A stretch of 64,000 nucleotides of DNA, from NCBI RefSeq assembly GCF_016862095.1, contig NZ_BOMH01000070.1, forward strand, positions 32,525 to 96,524, in the 5' to 3' direction. Below, piece after piece: positions 32,778-40,831 of the stretch (the stretch's first letter is position 1; every line of letters starts with the position of its first letter). The DNA is from Actinoplanes cyaneus (GTDB lineage: Bacteria; Actinomycetota; Actinomycetes; Mycobacteriales; Micromonosporaceae). The position numbers and the translations under genes were made by a program. The notes beneath the pieces were generated by a model. It was not told where the DNA came from, ran no database searches, and worked only from the letters and a program-made list of their open reading frames with translations.

Positions 32778-33898
32778 GACCCTGTGTTGCCTAAGGGCGC
32801 GCCTTGTTGCTGCATGAACGTCACCGGATTTGTTGCTCCCGCTTTTGACCGGTCGTTGTTGAAGTGCACCTCGTAGTGAAGGTGCGGACCCGACGAGTTC
32901 CCGCTCGTGCCGATTCGGCCGATGATTTGTCCGGCGGTGACCTTCTGGTTCACCTTGACGAATGGTTGCTGCACCATGTGACAGTAACGGGTCATGACGT
33001 TCCCGGCGTGCTGGATCTCTACCATCCAGCCGCATCCGCCCTTGCCGGGGTACCCGTCGACGTTGCATGTCTTGCGACCCTTGAAGTCTTCGTCGCATTT
33101 CACGACCGACACGATGCCGCTCGAGGCCGCGACGATCGGCGTGTACCGACTGACCATCAGGTCGACGCCCTGATGGTTGGGACGCTCCGGGCTCCGGAAG
33201 CCGGATCCGACCTCTGCTTTCACCGGGACGGTCCATCCGGAGGCCGCGATCTGTCCCGCCTGCGCGCATGACATAGATAGAGAGTTTCCGACCGCGTTCG
33301 CCGCGCCGTGAGCCAGCATGTTCACGATCTGGGTGGCGACCCGCTCGTGCTTCGCGTACGCGTCCGGGTAGGCGCTGATCTGTACGGCCTGCGCCGCCCG
33401 GGTCAGCGACATGTTCTCCCAGCCGTTGATCGTCTTGAGCTTTTCGTAGAACTTCGTGGCGGCATACTCCGGATCCTGGATCTGCTGAGGAGTTCCCCAC
33501 CCAGAGCTCGGCCGCTGCTGGAACAGGCCGAGGGAGTCGTGGTCGTTGCGGGCGCCGAGATTGCCGAGGTTGGTCAGCCGGGACTCCTGCATGGCCGTGG
33601 CCACGGCGATCACCCACGCGCGAGGCGGCATCTTCAGCTTCGCGCCGACATTGATGATCACCGCGGCATTGCGGACTTGCTGGGTGCCGTACTGCCGGGC
33701 CTTCGGCAGCTTGGCGTTCGGATCAATTGGCCCGTCTTGGCCGCAGTCATACGCGGTGATGTTCAAATTGGTCGGTTCATCTTTGTCGGCTAGCCCGCCG
33801 TAGAGCAGCAGCGCGACGCTGCCGCCACAACACAGCAGGGCAAGCGTGGTGACCAGCGCAACCAGTAGCACAACTTTGCGGGGACGCCGGAAAGTCAT
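32774..33898 (-). CDS. Dual-domain cell-wall hydrolase: lysozyme-like transglycosylase plus M23 endopeptidase (VirB1-like role)
   Basis: The 374-residue protein has an N-terminal membrane anchor (VVLLVALVTTLALLCCGGSVALLLYG). A lysozyme-like transglycosylase domain follows (about 70-180) with the catalytic-type Glu in ATAMQESRLTNLGN and DSLGLFQQRPSSGWG. Then comes an M23/LytM domain (about 225-360) with the zinc ligands in NHQGVDLM and PHLHYEVHF. Both active sites look intact. Such bifunctional enzymes open peptidoglycan for Gram-positive conjugation machines. The ATG at 33898 has GGGAGGGAG upstream and overlaps the preceding stop by ATGA. Confidence 0.93.
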   Translation of the reverse strand: MTFRRPRKVVLLVALVTTLALLCCGGSVALLLYGGLADKDEPTNLNITAYDCGQDGPIDPNAKLPKARQYGTQQVRNAAVIINVGAKLKMPPRAWVIAVATAMQESRLTNLGNLGARNDHDSLGLFQQRPSSGWGTPQQIQDPEYAATKFYEKLKTINGWENMSLTRAAQAVQISAYPDAYAKHERVATQIVNMLAHGAANAVGNSLSMSCAQAGQIAASGWTVPVKAEVGSGFRSPERPNHQGVDLMVSRYTPIVAASSGIVSVVKCDEDFKGRKTCNVDGYPGKGGCGWMVEIQHAGNVMTRYCHMVQQPFVKVNQKVTAGQIIGRIGTSGNSSGPHLHYEVHFNNDRSKAGATNPVTFMQQQGAPLGNTGS

Positions 33899-34440
33899 GC
33901 TCCCTCCCAGTCGATGCCATCGACCAGCCAGTGGCCGTCCGGGGCGACCAGCCGGAGGCTGAGCTTGCCGGAATTCATCGTGACGATGGCGTTGACCTGC
34001 GTCTCGTTGACCACGTCGAGGGTGGGACGTCCGAGCACCCGGTCTGCTGGGACGCCAGCGGGGTCCACCCCACGGAGTTGGTCGGCGAGATCCGCCGTGG
34101 CGTTCGGCAGCAGGCGGTCCAGCCACTTCTTCGAGGTGACATCGTTGTGGCTCACCCAAGCCGAAGCGAAGGCGTAAGCGACCTGTTCCGGCTCGGCTCT
34201 GCCGGGACTCGTTCGAGGCTTCGGCGGCGGCTCGGAGGAGACAATGCTGTCATCTTCGGACGGGTCGATACTGATTGCCGGTGCCGGTGAGCCTAGCCCG
34301 ATGGGTGTAGAGCCGGACTGCCCGTCGGAGAGAAGCCGCCCTATGCCGACGATGGCCAAGACGACAGCGACAAGGACGAGAGCTACGCCCCAGCGCGTAC
34401 GAAACAGCGCGTTGAGCCCGCGCGCGACTATCCCCGACAT
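33895..34440 (-). CDS. Bitopic VirB8/TcpC-like protein candidate
   Basis: The 181-residue protein has a short cytosolic start, one membrane helix (WGVALVLVAVVLAIVGIG), a Pro/Ser-rich linker and an external domain of about 100 residues. That domain begins with a helix (EQVAYAFASAWVSHN) and ends with strands (AIVTMNSGKLSLRLVAPDGHWLVDGIDW), the order of an NTF2-like fold as in TcpC and VirB8. Sequence identity to those families is too low to be sure by eye. Its position between the VirB6-like and hydrolase genes, coupled to the latter by ATGA, fits a core-complex component. Confidence 0.72.
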   Translation of the reverse strand: MSGIVARGLNALFRTRWGVALVLVAVVLAIVGIGRLLSDGQSGSTPIGLGSPAPAISIDPSEDDSIVSSEPPPKPRTSPGRAEPEQVAYAFASAWVSHNDVTSKKWLDRLLPNATADLADQLRGVDPAGVPADRVLGRPTLDVVNETQVNAIVTMNSGKLSLRLVAPDGHWLVDGIDWEGA

Positions 34441-34444
34441 GCGA

Positions 34445-36439
34445 TCACCTCGCCTCGGATCGCACCCGCGGGCTGGCCGACTCCTGGGTTGTGGAACCCG
34501 TGTCCGGTCGGTAGATCGTGTAAGACGCGGGCTGCTCGGCTACGTCCGGTTCGGTCCACTCCGTGCGTCGAGTCTTGGGCCGGGGAGAGACAGGACGGCT
34601 GCTGCTGGCGTCGGTGTTACTACTGGTCGTTCTCCTGGCCGGCTTCTCGTCGCGGACCGTCTCGGTGCCATCCGTACGCTTCGGGACCGGCAGCTTCGAA
34701 TCGTTGTCGGACGTCTTGCGTGCTGATGCTGATTCGGTTCGAGCTGAGGTCGAGTGCGCCGGATCTTCCAGACGAGCTTCGGGGCGCACGTTACGCGGTT
34801 CGATGAAAACCGTTCGCCTGTCCTTGCCGAACGTCGGTTCCCGCGTTACTCCGCCGTCGACCACGTCAAGCTTCGCCGCCTCACGCATGTCCCGGAAGAA
34901 CCGCCTGTGCCACGAGCCGCCGGAAGCAATGACACCAGCGCTATCTTTTCCGCCGAGTTGAGTGATCCGGCGATATGGGCGGAGCAGGAGCCATCCCACC
35001 ACGCCGCAAAGCCAAACAAGGACAACTTGGAGCCACCCTGGAAGGGTCGCGGTATTCATAATCAAATCTACCGCGAATAGGTAGATCGCTGCGCCCGTCC
35101 CGAAAATCGCGATATTGAACACTGCCGCTATAACGGCGTTCCCCAAGCGTCGGATGCCGGCGCTAGCCGGTTGAAGAAGCCCTACCGTTCCAAGAATTGG
35201 GACGGCGATCACGGCCCATCGGAAAATGAGGAATCCTAGTAGTACCAGAATGGACGCTGTGATGTCGAACATGGCAAACATCAGTGCAGCTAGTGCGGCA
35301 ATGAATCCCGACCCGATGCGTTCCATACCGTTTGTTCCTTGGAGGTATTGGTACGCCTCGGGATCCTCGGTCTTGATTTGGGCCGAGATGGCTTGCCATT
35401 GAGTCTTCTTCTGTGCAATCAGGGGTTCTCTGACCGTAGGGTTCTTACGAATGTTCTCTACCTCGTCCCAGCGGAACGAATGAGCTAGGTAGAGCGCGAA
35501 GCCGTACTTCTGAGCGGTCTCGCTATCGGCAGACCCTAGGACTCCGCGTAGCCAGTTCCGATAGAGCATCGTTTCAGTAACCGTGTCGCTCGCACGCACG
35601 GCAGGTGGCCGATGCTCGGTACATGCTTCGGCTCTGCCGAGGATGCAACTACCTGGGTCGGTGCTTTGAGACGGGGGGCCGAGCGCATCGTGAACAACGG
35701 CTAGAGATGTCTCAAGGCTTTGGTCTGCAAGGTTGGCTGATCGAACTGGCCATGCTGCGATGGCGGTTACGCCAACCATGACGAGAATGGCCCAACCGGC
35801 AGTTGTTGTTGCGGCGCCCATGTCAGCCTGGCGGGAGCGCCAGAGTAGATAAATTCCGACGATTGCAAGGGTAATCACACCGAAGACGCTGAAGACTTTA
35901 TTGTAGACAGCCTTGGTTGCCTGCTCTACAAGAGTGTCTGCCCATCCCCACAATGATTGGGGCTCCCATGCTCGCTCGCGGAGAGCGTTTGACGCTCCGA
36001 TGATCGCGGTTGCGAACATGAACTCGCCGTTAGCGATAGTGGACTCGGCGCGCGAATCCGCCTCCGTTATGACGGCAGTGCAGCCGCCATCCTGATCGTA
36101 AGTTGGGAAATTGTATCCGGCGTATCCGTAGCGCGTGTACATGCCTTTGGGGCCCGGCTGGTCTGAGGCGGCCGGTTTTTCGGCGAACCAGCCCGCAAGG
36201 CCGGAATCAGGAGTGCTGGGTGTAGGCGCGTTTTCACATTTCGCTTTGTCGCCGACATCCTGCACTAAACGGTTGAGGCAGTTGTTGAGGTTTTTCTTCC
36301 ACTCTTCAACGCTGCAGGGGCCACCTGGTGCCTTAACCGGGGCGGCGTAGGCGCTGATTGGGGCCGTGACCGCCCAAGCGATCGACGCCACCACCATCAC
36401 GACGAGAACCGAGAACAGCGCCACCCCCCGCCGCACCAT
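34445..36439 (-). CDS. Polytopic VirB6/TrbL-like membrane protein
   Basis: The 664-residue protein starts with a signal-like helix (VALFSVLVVMVVASIAWAV), then an external loop with several cysteines. About six more hydrophobic segments follow, including VFSVFGVITLAIVGIYLLW, a long one around FAMFDITASILVLLGFLIF, and LPGWLQVVLVWLCGVVGWLLL. The C-terminal 150 residues are hydrophilic, rich in Arg, Ser and Thr. This layout is that of TrbL/VirB6 inner-membrane channel proteins. The ATG at 36439 follows GGAGG and is 1 bp after the ATPase gene stop. Much of the gene (about 34.9-36.3 kb) is visibly lower in GC than its neighbours. Confidence 0.82.
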   Translation of the reverse strand: MVRRGVALFSVLVVMVVASIAWAVTAPISAYAAPVKAPGGPCSVEEWKKNLNNCLNRLVQDVGDKAKCENAPTPSTPDSGLAGWFAEKPAASDQPGPKGMYTRYGYAGYNFPTYDQDGGCTAVITEADSRAESTIANGEFMFATAIIGASNALRERAWEPQSLWGWADTLVEQATKAVYNKVFSVFGVITLAIVGIYLLWRSRQADMGAATTTAGWAILVMVGVTAIAAWPVRSANLADQSLETSLAVVHDALGPPSQSTDPGSCILGRAEACTEHRPPAVRASDTVTETMLYRNWLRGVLGSADSETAQKYGFALYLAHSFRWDEVENIRKNPTVREPLIAQKKTQWQAISAQIKTEDPEAYQYLQGTNGMERIGSGFIAALAALMFAMFDITASILVLLGFLIFRWAVIAVPILGTVGLLQPASAGIRRLGNAVIAAVFNIAIFGTGAAIYLFAVDLIMNTATLPGWLQVVLVWLCGVVGWLLLRPYRRITQLGGKDSAGVIASGGSWHRRFFRDMREAAKLDVVDGGVTREPTFGKDRRTVFIEPRNVRPEARLEDPAHSTSARTESASARKTSDNDSKLPVPKRTDGTETVRDEKPARRTTSSNTDASSSRPVSPRPKTRRTEWTEPDVAEQPASYTIYRPDTGSTTQESASPRVRSEAR

Positions 36440-36440
36440 C

Positions 36441-39400
36441 TCAAACCTCCAGGTCGGAAGGCAGCGACACCACCGAAGGCGTTGCCGTTCCAGGCGTTGT
36501 GTCGAGGTGCTCCAACAGGCCGTCGACGTAGGACACGTCAACGCGTACTTTCTGGACCCGCCCGTCCACGTCCCGCATCACGAACTCTCGGAAGCCGAGA
36601 CGGTTCTGTGACGACGTGTCGACCTGTGACAGCGAGGCCAGTGTCGCCTCGTATCCGTCGTGCACCGGCACCCGTAGCAGGCGCAGCGCTTCGGAGGCGA
36701 TCTCCTGGTCTTCGGCGATTCGCCCGACGAAGACGGTGGAGACGAGGTTCTGCACGTCGAGGCCGAGGATGTCGCGCGGGTTCTGTGAGGCGACCAGCGC
36801 GGCGAGGTTCCATTTCCGGGAGTCTCGGGCGAGCCGGACCAGGAAGGAGCGGCCGGATCGCCAGCCTTCCATGAAGTGTGCCTCGTCGAGGCCGACCATC
36901 TTGCGGGATGACATCGAGCCGCCGTAGCAGCGCCGCACCGCGAGCCGGTGTGCGGTGTGCAGCATCGGCAGGGTCAGCGATTCCTCGGCCGACCAGTATT
37001 CCCGCTCGATTTTGAGGTCGGGCAGTCGCAGGCCGGCCATGGTGATCACGGTGAGTGCCGCGTCGGCGCCGAGCAGGTGTTCGGGCGGCCGGCCGAAGAA
37101 GAGCAGCGCGAGCGGCATCTCGGCGGTGTCCAGCAGCAGGTTGGCCAGCTCTTTGCCCTCGTCGTCGTCGAGCCCTTGGAGGGTGGTGACCACGTCGTCG
37201 AGCATCGAGGTCTCTTCGGCGGGGACCTGCCGCACCGCGTGCCGCAGCAGTGTCGCGGTGGACGCCTCTTTGGCGACCTGCGGCGGCACCAGCATGGAGC
37301 AGATGTCCTGGACGAGCATGCGGCGTTCGGCGCGGGCGTTGGAGACCGCGATCTCGTATTCCCGGTCGCCGCCGGGGCCGGTCGAGAACTCGGACCGGAT
37401 CGGGGTGGGGATCAGCGCGTAGGGGGCGAGGGTGCCCTGCTCGGATCCGGTCAGATTCAGGACGCGACTGTACGGCCGTAGCTCCGGCATGTCGCACAGC
37501 CGGGCGAGCGGCCCGGACGGGTCGAGCAGGGTGACCTGTACTCCCCGGCGCGCGTTGAGGTAGCCGAGCGCGCCCATCAGGGTCGACTTGCCACCGCCGG
37601 GTTCGGCGACGAAGACTCCGAGCCCGGAGCGTTCCCGCACCTCCATGGGGAAGTGCAGGTCGAGGAAGACCGGCCGGCGGCACGTGCCAGCGGTCCGGCC
37701 GATCAGGTCACCGCGCCGGTCGCCGACCGTGGACGCGGCCTGGGGCAGCGCGGCGGCCAGCAGCTTCACCGGCATGCGCCGGACGTACCCGGTGTTGGCG
37801 ATCGGCTCGCCCGGGATGAACTCGCGGGCCAGCTGGTCCTGGTTCTTCGGGTGCTGCAGGGAGATCCGCAGTTCACGGGAGTAGAGCTGGATGAGCCGGC
37901 GGGCGCGCTCCAGGCATTCCTCGCGGTTGGCGCCGCTGACCGCGATCCGGTGCCAGCCGTGCGCCCGGGCCGAGTCGGTGGGCAGGCCGGTGGTCATCTC
38001 GTCGCCGATCACCAGCGCCCGTTTGGCGAGGCGTTCCAGTTCCGGCGGGGCGTCGATGCCGTGCTCGGCGTAGTCGAGCTGCTGCGAGCGGATCATCCGG
38101 AGCCGGTGCTCGAGGTTCTTGAACGAGCTGTTCGAGCCGAGGATGTCGATCCGGGAGGAGAGCTCCATCGGCCAGGGCAGTCGCTCGTGGAAGTGCATCC
38201 ACGGCTCGTGCCGCTCGGGGATCTCCAGCGGTTCCATCCGGCCGACCGAGAGCACCGCGACGTGGCGTTCCTCGCCGGTCATCCGATTGACCAGTTTGAC
38301 CGTGGAGCCGTACGGCGTCCGGTACCGCTCGACCTGCTCGGTCAGCGCGAGCAGGTCACCGGTTTCCCAGTGCCCGTTGGAGACGGGGGAGAGCAGCCCG
38401 GGTGGGGCCATGCCGAGCGCCACCGAGCGGAACAGCAGCCATTCCAGCTCCTGCGGGGTGACGCGCCGGCCGCGCATGCCGAAGGCGTTCAGCACCTCGT
38501 CGAACTGCTCGACCGTCCGGCCGAGTTTGCGGCGTTCGTTCTCCGAGGTGCCGCGGCCGAAGGCGCGCAGGATTCGCTCGGAGAACGTGTCGCCCAGCGA
38601 CCGCCGGGCGAACGTGACGCCGAGGTAGGTCTGGCCCTCGGCGTGGTTGACCGAGAGCAGGTGCCGCTGAGCCGCGACCATGTGGTCGGACCAGGAGGTG
38701 GCGCCCTGCACATCGGGCAGCGGATTGGTGGTGAACGAGTCGACCGTGCGGGCCCACTCGTCGGCCGGGAACGGCCGGGTGGTCCGGCGCAGGTGCAGCC
38801 GGAAGCCGGCGAGACCGGCGTACTGCTCGGAGATCGCGCTGAGCAGGGCCTCCCGTTCGGCATCGGGGCGGAACGCCCAGCGCACCTCGGGCAGCGAGTA
38901 CCACGCGGTCACGGTGCCCTGGGTGAACGTGAGGTGCCCGGCGATCTCGCTGATCGCCAGTTCGATCGCGGGATCGCGGTCGCTGAACTTGAGTTTCTGC
39001 GGGCGCAGCGGCGCCGGTTTCGGCGCCTTGGGCTCCTTGCGCTTGACCGGGGCCGGCTTGGGCTCCCGCCGGGCCGGGGCCTTCTCCCGCCGCTTGGCCG
39101 GCGCTTTCTCCGGCACCGGGACCGGTAGCGGCGCCGGCGCGGCCTCCAGGCCGGGCATGCCGTTCAGCGGCGCACCGTTCAGCGGCGCGACCGGCGACGG
39201 CTCAGCGTAGAAGGACCCGTTGCGTGCCGGCGCGGGCGGAAACGGCCCGTTGCGTGACGGGGTAGCAGGCAGCGGCCCACCGGGCGAAGTCCTGGCCGGC
39301 AGCGGCCCAACCCGTGCGGAATCTCCCTTCGGGGGCCGCGGCGGCCACTCGTCGAACTCGGACCAGTCGTCCTCGTCCCTGGTTGCCGCCTCTGATTCCG

Positions 39401-39848
39401 GGTAGAAGTCAGGCTCCGGCCCCGCCGGAGCCCGGGTGACGGCCGCGCCGTTCCACCCATTGGCCCCTGGCGGGTCGGCCACGACCGGCAGCGCTGCCGG
39501 GCTCGACCCGTTGCCGCGATGACCGTTGGCCGGCGACGCTTGGGCCGGCGCGGCGGGCAACGGTGCGGCCGGCGTGGCAGCGGGCGGCTTCGCCGGAAGA
39601 TCACCCGTGCGGGTGGGCGCCACCCCGCCGAAGAGGTCGAGGAAGGGCGAGTCGATGTCCATGGTGGTGTCCACCGCGGGGGCGGACGTCGGACGAACCG
39701 CGTTCGGCGCCTGGAACACGCCGATGCCCCCGTGCCCGGGTGCGGCGACCAGCTCTTCGGCCTCGTCCAGGGAGTCGGCCGAGGAGTATCTGCCCGACGT
39801 GGGCGCGCCCGCGCGGGGACGCCCGTGCGGAGGTGGGGTCGTGGTCAT
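36441..39848 (-). CDS. VirB4/TraC-type type IV secretion ATPase
   Basis: VirB4 ATPases power type IV secretion and pilus assembly. The 1135-residue protein has a disordered N-terminus of about 280 residues rich in Pro, Ala and Lys. A VirB4-type domain follows, with Walker A VAEPGGGKSTLMGALG (about residue 750), Walker B KMVGLDEAHFMEG (about residue 986) and LAALVASQNPRDILG. The ATG at 39848 has only a weak ribosome binding site, but it overlaps by ATGA the stop of a 12-codon mini-ORF with a strong one, so translation is probably coupled. A frame opening at 39920 would run through the mini-ORF. Confidence 0.92.
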   Translation of the reverse strand: MTTTPPPHGRPRAGAPTSGRYSSADSLDEAEELVAAPGHGGIGVFQAPNAVRPTSAPAVDTTMDIDSPFLDLFGGVAPTRTGDLPAKPPAATPAAPLPAAPAQASPANGHRGNGSSPAALPVVADPPGANGWNGAAVTRAPAGPEPDFYPESEAATRDEDDWSEFDEWPPRPPKGDSARVGPLPARTSPGGPLPATPSRNGPFPPAPARNGSFYAEPSPVAPLNGAPLNGMPGLEAAPAPLPVPVPEKAPAKRREKAPARREPKPAPVKRKEPKAPKPAPLRPQKLKFSDRDPAIELAISEIAGHLTFTQGTVTAWYSLPEVRWAFRPDAEREALLSAISEQYAGLAGFRLHLRRTTRPFPADEWARTVDSFTTNPLPDVQGATSWSDHMVAAQRHLLSVNHAEGQTYLGVTFARRSLGDTFSERILRAFGRGTSENERRKLGRTVEQFDEVLNAFGMRGRRVTPQELEWLLFRSVALGMAPPGLLSPVSNGHWETGDLLALTEQVERYRTPYGSTVKLVNRMTGEERHVAVLSVGRMEPLEIPERHEPWMHFHERLPWPMELSSRIDILGSNSSFKNLEHRLRMIRSQQLDYAEHGIDAPPELERLAKRALVIGDEMTTGLPTDSARAHGWHRIAVSGANREECLERARRLIQLYSRELRISLQHPKNQDQLAREFIPGEPIANTGYVRRMPVKLLAAALPQAASTVGDRRGDLIGRTAGTCRRPVFLDLHFPMEVRERSGLGVFVAEPGGGKSTLMGALGYLNARRGVQVTLLDPSGPLARLCDMPELRPYSRVLNLTGSEQGTLAPYALIPTPIRSEFSTGPGGDREYEIAVSNARAERRMLVQDICSMLVPPQVAKEASTATLLRHAVRQVPAEETSMLDDVVTTLQGLDDDEGKELANLLLDTAEMPLALLFFGRPPEHLLGADAALTVITMAGLRLPDLKIEREYWSAEESLTLPMLHTAHRLAVRRCYGGSMSSRKMVGLDEAHFMEGWRSGRSFLVRLARDSRKWNLAALVASQNPRDILGLDVQNLVSTVFVGRIAEDQEIASEALRLLRVPVHDGYEATLASLSQVDTSSQNRLGFREFVMRDVDGRVQKVRVDVSYVDGLLEHLDTTPGTATPSVVSLPSDLEV

Positions 39849-39883
39849 GCGCTGACACCGCCGAGGATGGCCGAACCGGTCAT
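39845..39883 (-). CDS. 12-residue mini-ORF linking the VirB3-like and VirB4-like genes
   Basis: The peptide is MTGSAILGGVSA. Its ATG is preceded by GGGAGGAG at normal spacing, the best ribosome binding site in this junction. It overlaps the upstream VirB3-like stop by ATGA and its own stop overlaps the VirB4-like ATG by ATGA. It may simply relay ribosomes to the ATPase gene. It is too short for a structured product and its expression is untested. Confidence 0.5.
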   Translation of the reverse strand: MTGSAILGGVSA

Positions 39884-40242
39884 ACCAACTCCTCCCGAAC
39901 CCGGATGCGAGTGGCGACAAGTCTGGGGTCGCGGCGCTCGACGGCTGGCTCGCGGGTACGGCGCCAGTCGGTCAGCGCGGTGCGGATGACGACCCGGGCC
40001 GGGCGGTCCGGGTCGACGTGCCGGAACACGTACGACGTCGTCACCATGGCCAGGGCGATCTCCCAGGCCGGGAAGAGATCGAAGTCGAACGTGATCAGGT
40101 AGTGCAGGACCATGAAGACCGGTACGAGCACGACGAACATGCCGTACTGCGCATACGGCAAGTGGATCGGCAGTGTGTAGCCGGGCGGGCCCAGATAGAC
40201 CAGGCGAGCCCGGTAGATGTCGTCGTCGGTACGGAGCCGCAT
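39880..40242 (-). CDS. VirB3/PrgI-like small membrane protein
   Basis: The 120-residue protein has a short N-terminus, two close hydrophobic segments (YAQYGMFVVLVPVFMVLHYLI split, then WEIALAMVTTSYVF) and a basic C-terminus of about 40 residues. Small two-helix proteins directly upstream of a VirB4 ATPase are typical of VirB3 and PrgI families. Its ATG is 1 bp after the VirB2-like stop and its own stop overlaps the mini-ORF start. The call rests on topology and position more than on sequence. Confidence 0.75.
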   Translation of the reverse strand: MRLRTDDDIYRARLVYLGPPGYTLPIHLPYAQYGMFVVLVPVFMVLHYLITFDFDLFPAWEIALAMVTTSYVFRHVDPDRPARVVIRTALTDWRRTREPAVERRDPRLVATRIRVREELV

Positions 40243-40243
40243 C

Positions 40244-40534
40244 TCAGTTGAAGATCAACTTGATCAGGTAGTCGCCGACGAAGAAGAGGGTGGCCGCACC
40301 CGCGATGAAGGCCAGGCCCACGATCGCGATGGCCGAGCTGGTGAGCACTCGGGAGACCTCACCGCGGCTGGCCCGGCCGATGAAGATCACGCCGAGAACC
40401 GCGAGCAGGATGGGCGCGATGTTCTTCGCGAAGAACGTGACGATGCCCGAAGTGTTGATGCCGGTCGGCTCAGCAGCGAGCACAGTGCTCTGGAGCGCCG
40501 TCGCGACCTGACCGGCGAGCTCAGTGGCGATCAT
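40244..40534 (-). CDS. VirB2/TrbC-like pilin candidate, first gene of the type IV-like operon
   Basis: The 96-residue protein has a short N-terminal region and two hydrophobic helices (IAPILLAVLGVIFIGRA and AIAIVGLAFIAGAATLFFVG) separated by a short basic turn with SRGEVSR. Two-helix proteins of this size at the head of a VirB3-VirB4 series are typical of VirB2/TrbC pilins or their Gram-positive equivalents. The ATG at 40534 is preceded by GGGAGG; the frame from 40600 adds 22 residues without support. The promoter of the whole operon should lie in the 297 bp gap before folP. Confidence 0.75.
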   Translation of the reverse strand: MIATELAGQVATALQSTVLAAEPTGINTSGIVTFFAKNIAPILLAVLGVIFIGRASRGEVSRVLTSSAIAIVGLAFIAGAATLFFVGDYLIKLIFN

Positions 40535-40831
40535 CGGTAAACCTCCCCGTGTCCGGTATGGGGGTTGCGGACACGCTGCAGTTGTGAAGCCGTACGGCAC
40601 TGCCCATATCGTGCTACCTGTAGCTCACCACGTCGAGTGAACCGTTCGGGCACTGCCATGCTCGTCTCTGCTCTCTTCGGTCACTTCATGATGCCCAGTT
40701 CCGAAGAGTACGGCTCGTACTTGTCAGCAACAAGCGCCCGTTTCGTTACCCAAGGTGAAGGAATGGATGAATGAGCGTCACCAGGGCATCGTACACCTGT
40801 TCGAAAGGACCTGGCCCCGTACGCTCGACGG
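40535..40831. other. Divergent promoter region between the type IV-like operon and folP
   Basis: This 297 bp gap separates two divergent genes and must contain both promoters. A TACGCT hexamer serves folP. I see no direct repeat matching the folE end and no tRNA fragment that would mark an insertion site. A 69-codon plus-strand frame (40565-40774) lacks a ribosome binding site. Confidence 0.6.
40820..40825 (+). promoter_or_regulatory. Candidate -10 element of folP
   Basis: TACGCT lies 6 nt before the GTG start at 40832 with no ribosome binding site. It would give folP-folB-folK a promoter independent of folE, as needed after the insertion. Confidence 0.4.

Larger units (their letters stand above)
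27769..40534. other. Accessory block between folE and folP with a type IV secretion-like operon and an FtsK-type module
   Basis: Twelve or so genes, almost all on the minus strand, separate folE from folP, which adjoin in mycobacteria. The block encodes VirB2-, VirB3-, VirB4-, VirB6- and VirB8-like proteins, a wall hydrolase, an FtsK/SpoIIIE ATPase and an ESX-like helical protein. I found no integrase, relaxase, att repeats or flanking tRNA. Several genes (31.8-36.4 kb) have much lower GC than the rest. Gene content and composition suggest acquired DNA, but whether it is mobile or a fixed lineage trait cannot be told from one genome. Confidence 0.6.

Noticed and set aside
32778..33617. Upstream extension of the unknown 200-residue gene to 33617
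   Set aside because: This part lies in another frame of the wall-hydrolase gene, whose domains are unmistakable. The ATG at 32777 in an ATGA overlap is the better start.
27769..40534. Prophage or insertion sequence
   Set aside because: No integrase, transposase, terminase or structural phage gene is present, and no terminal inverted repeats or target duplications were seen.
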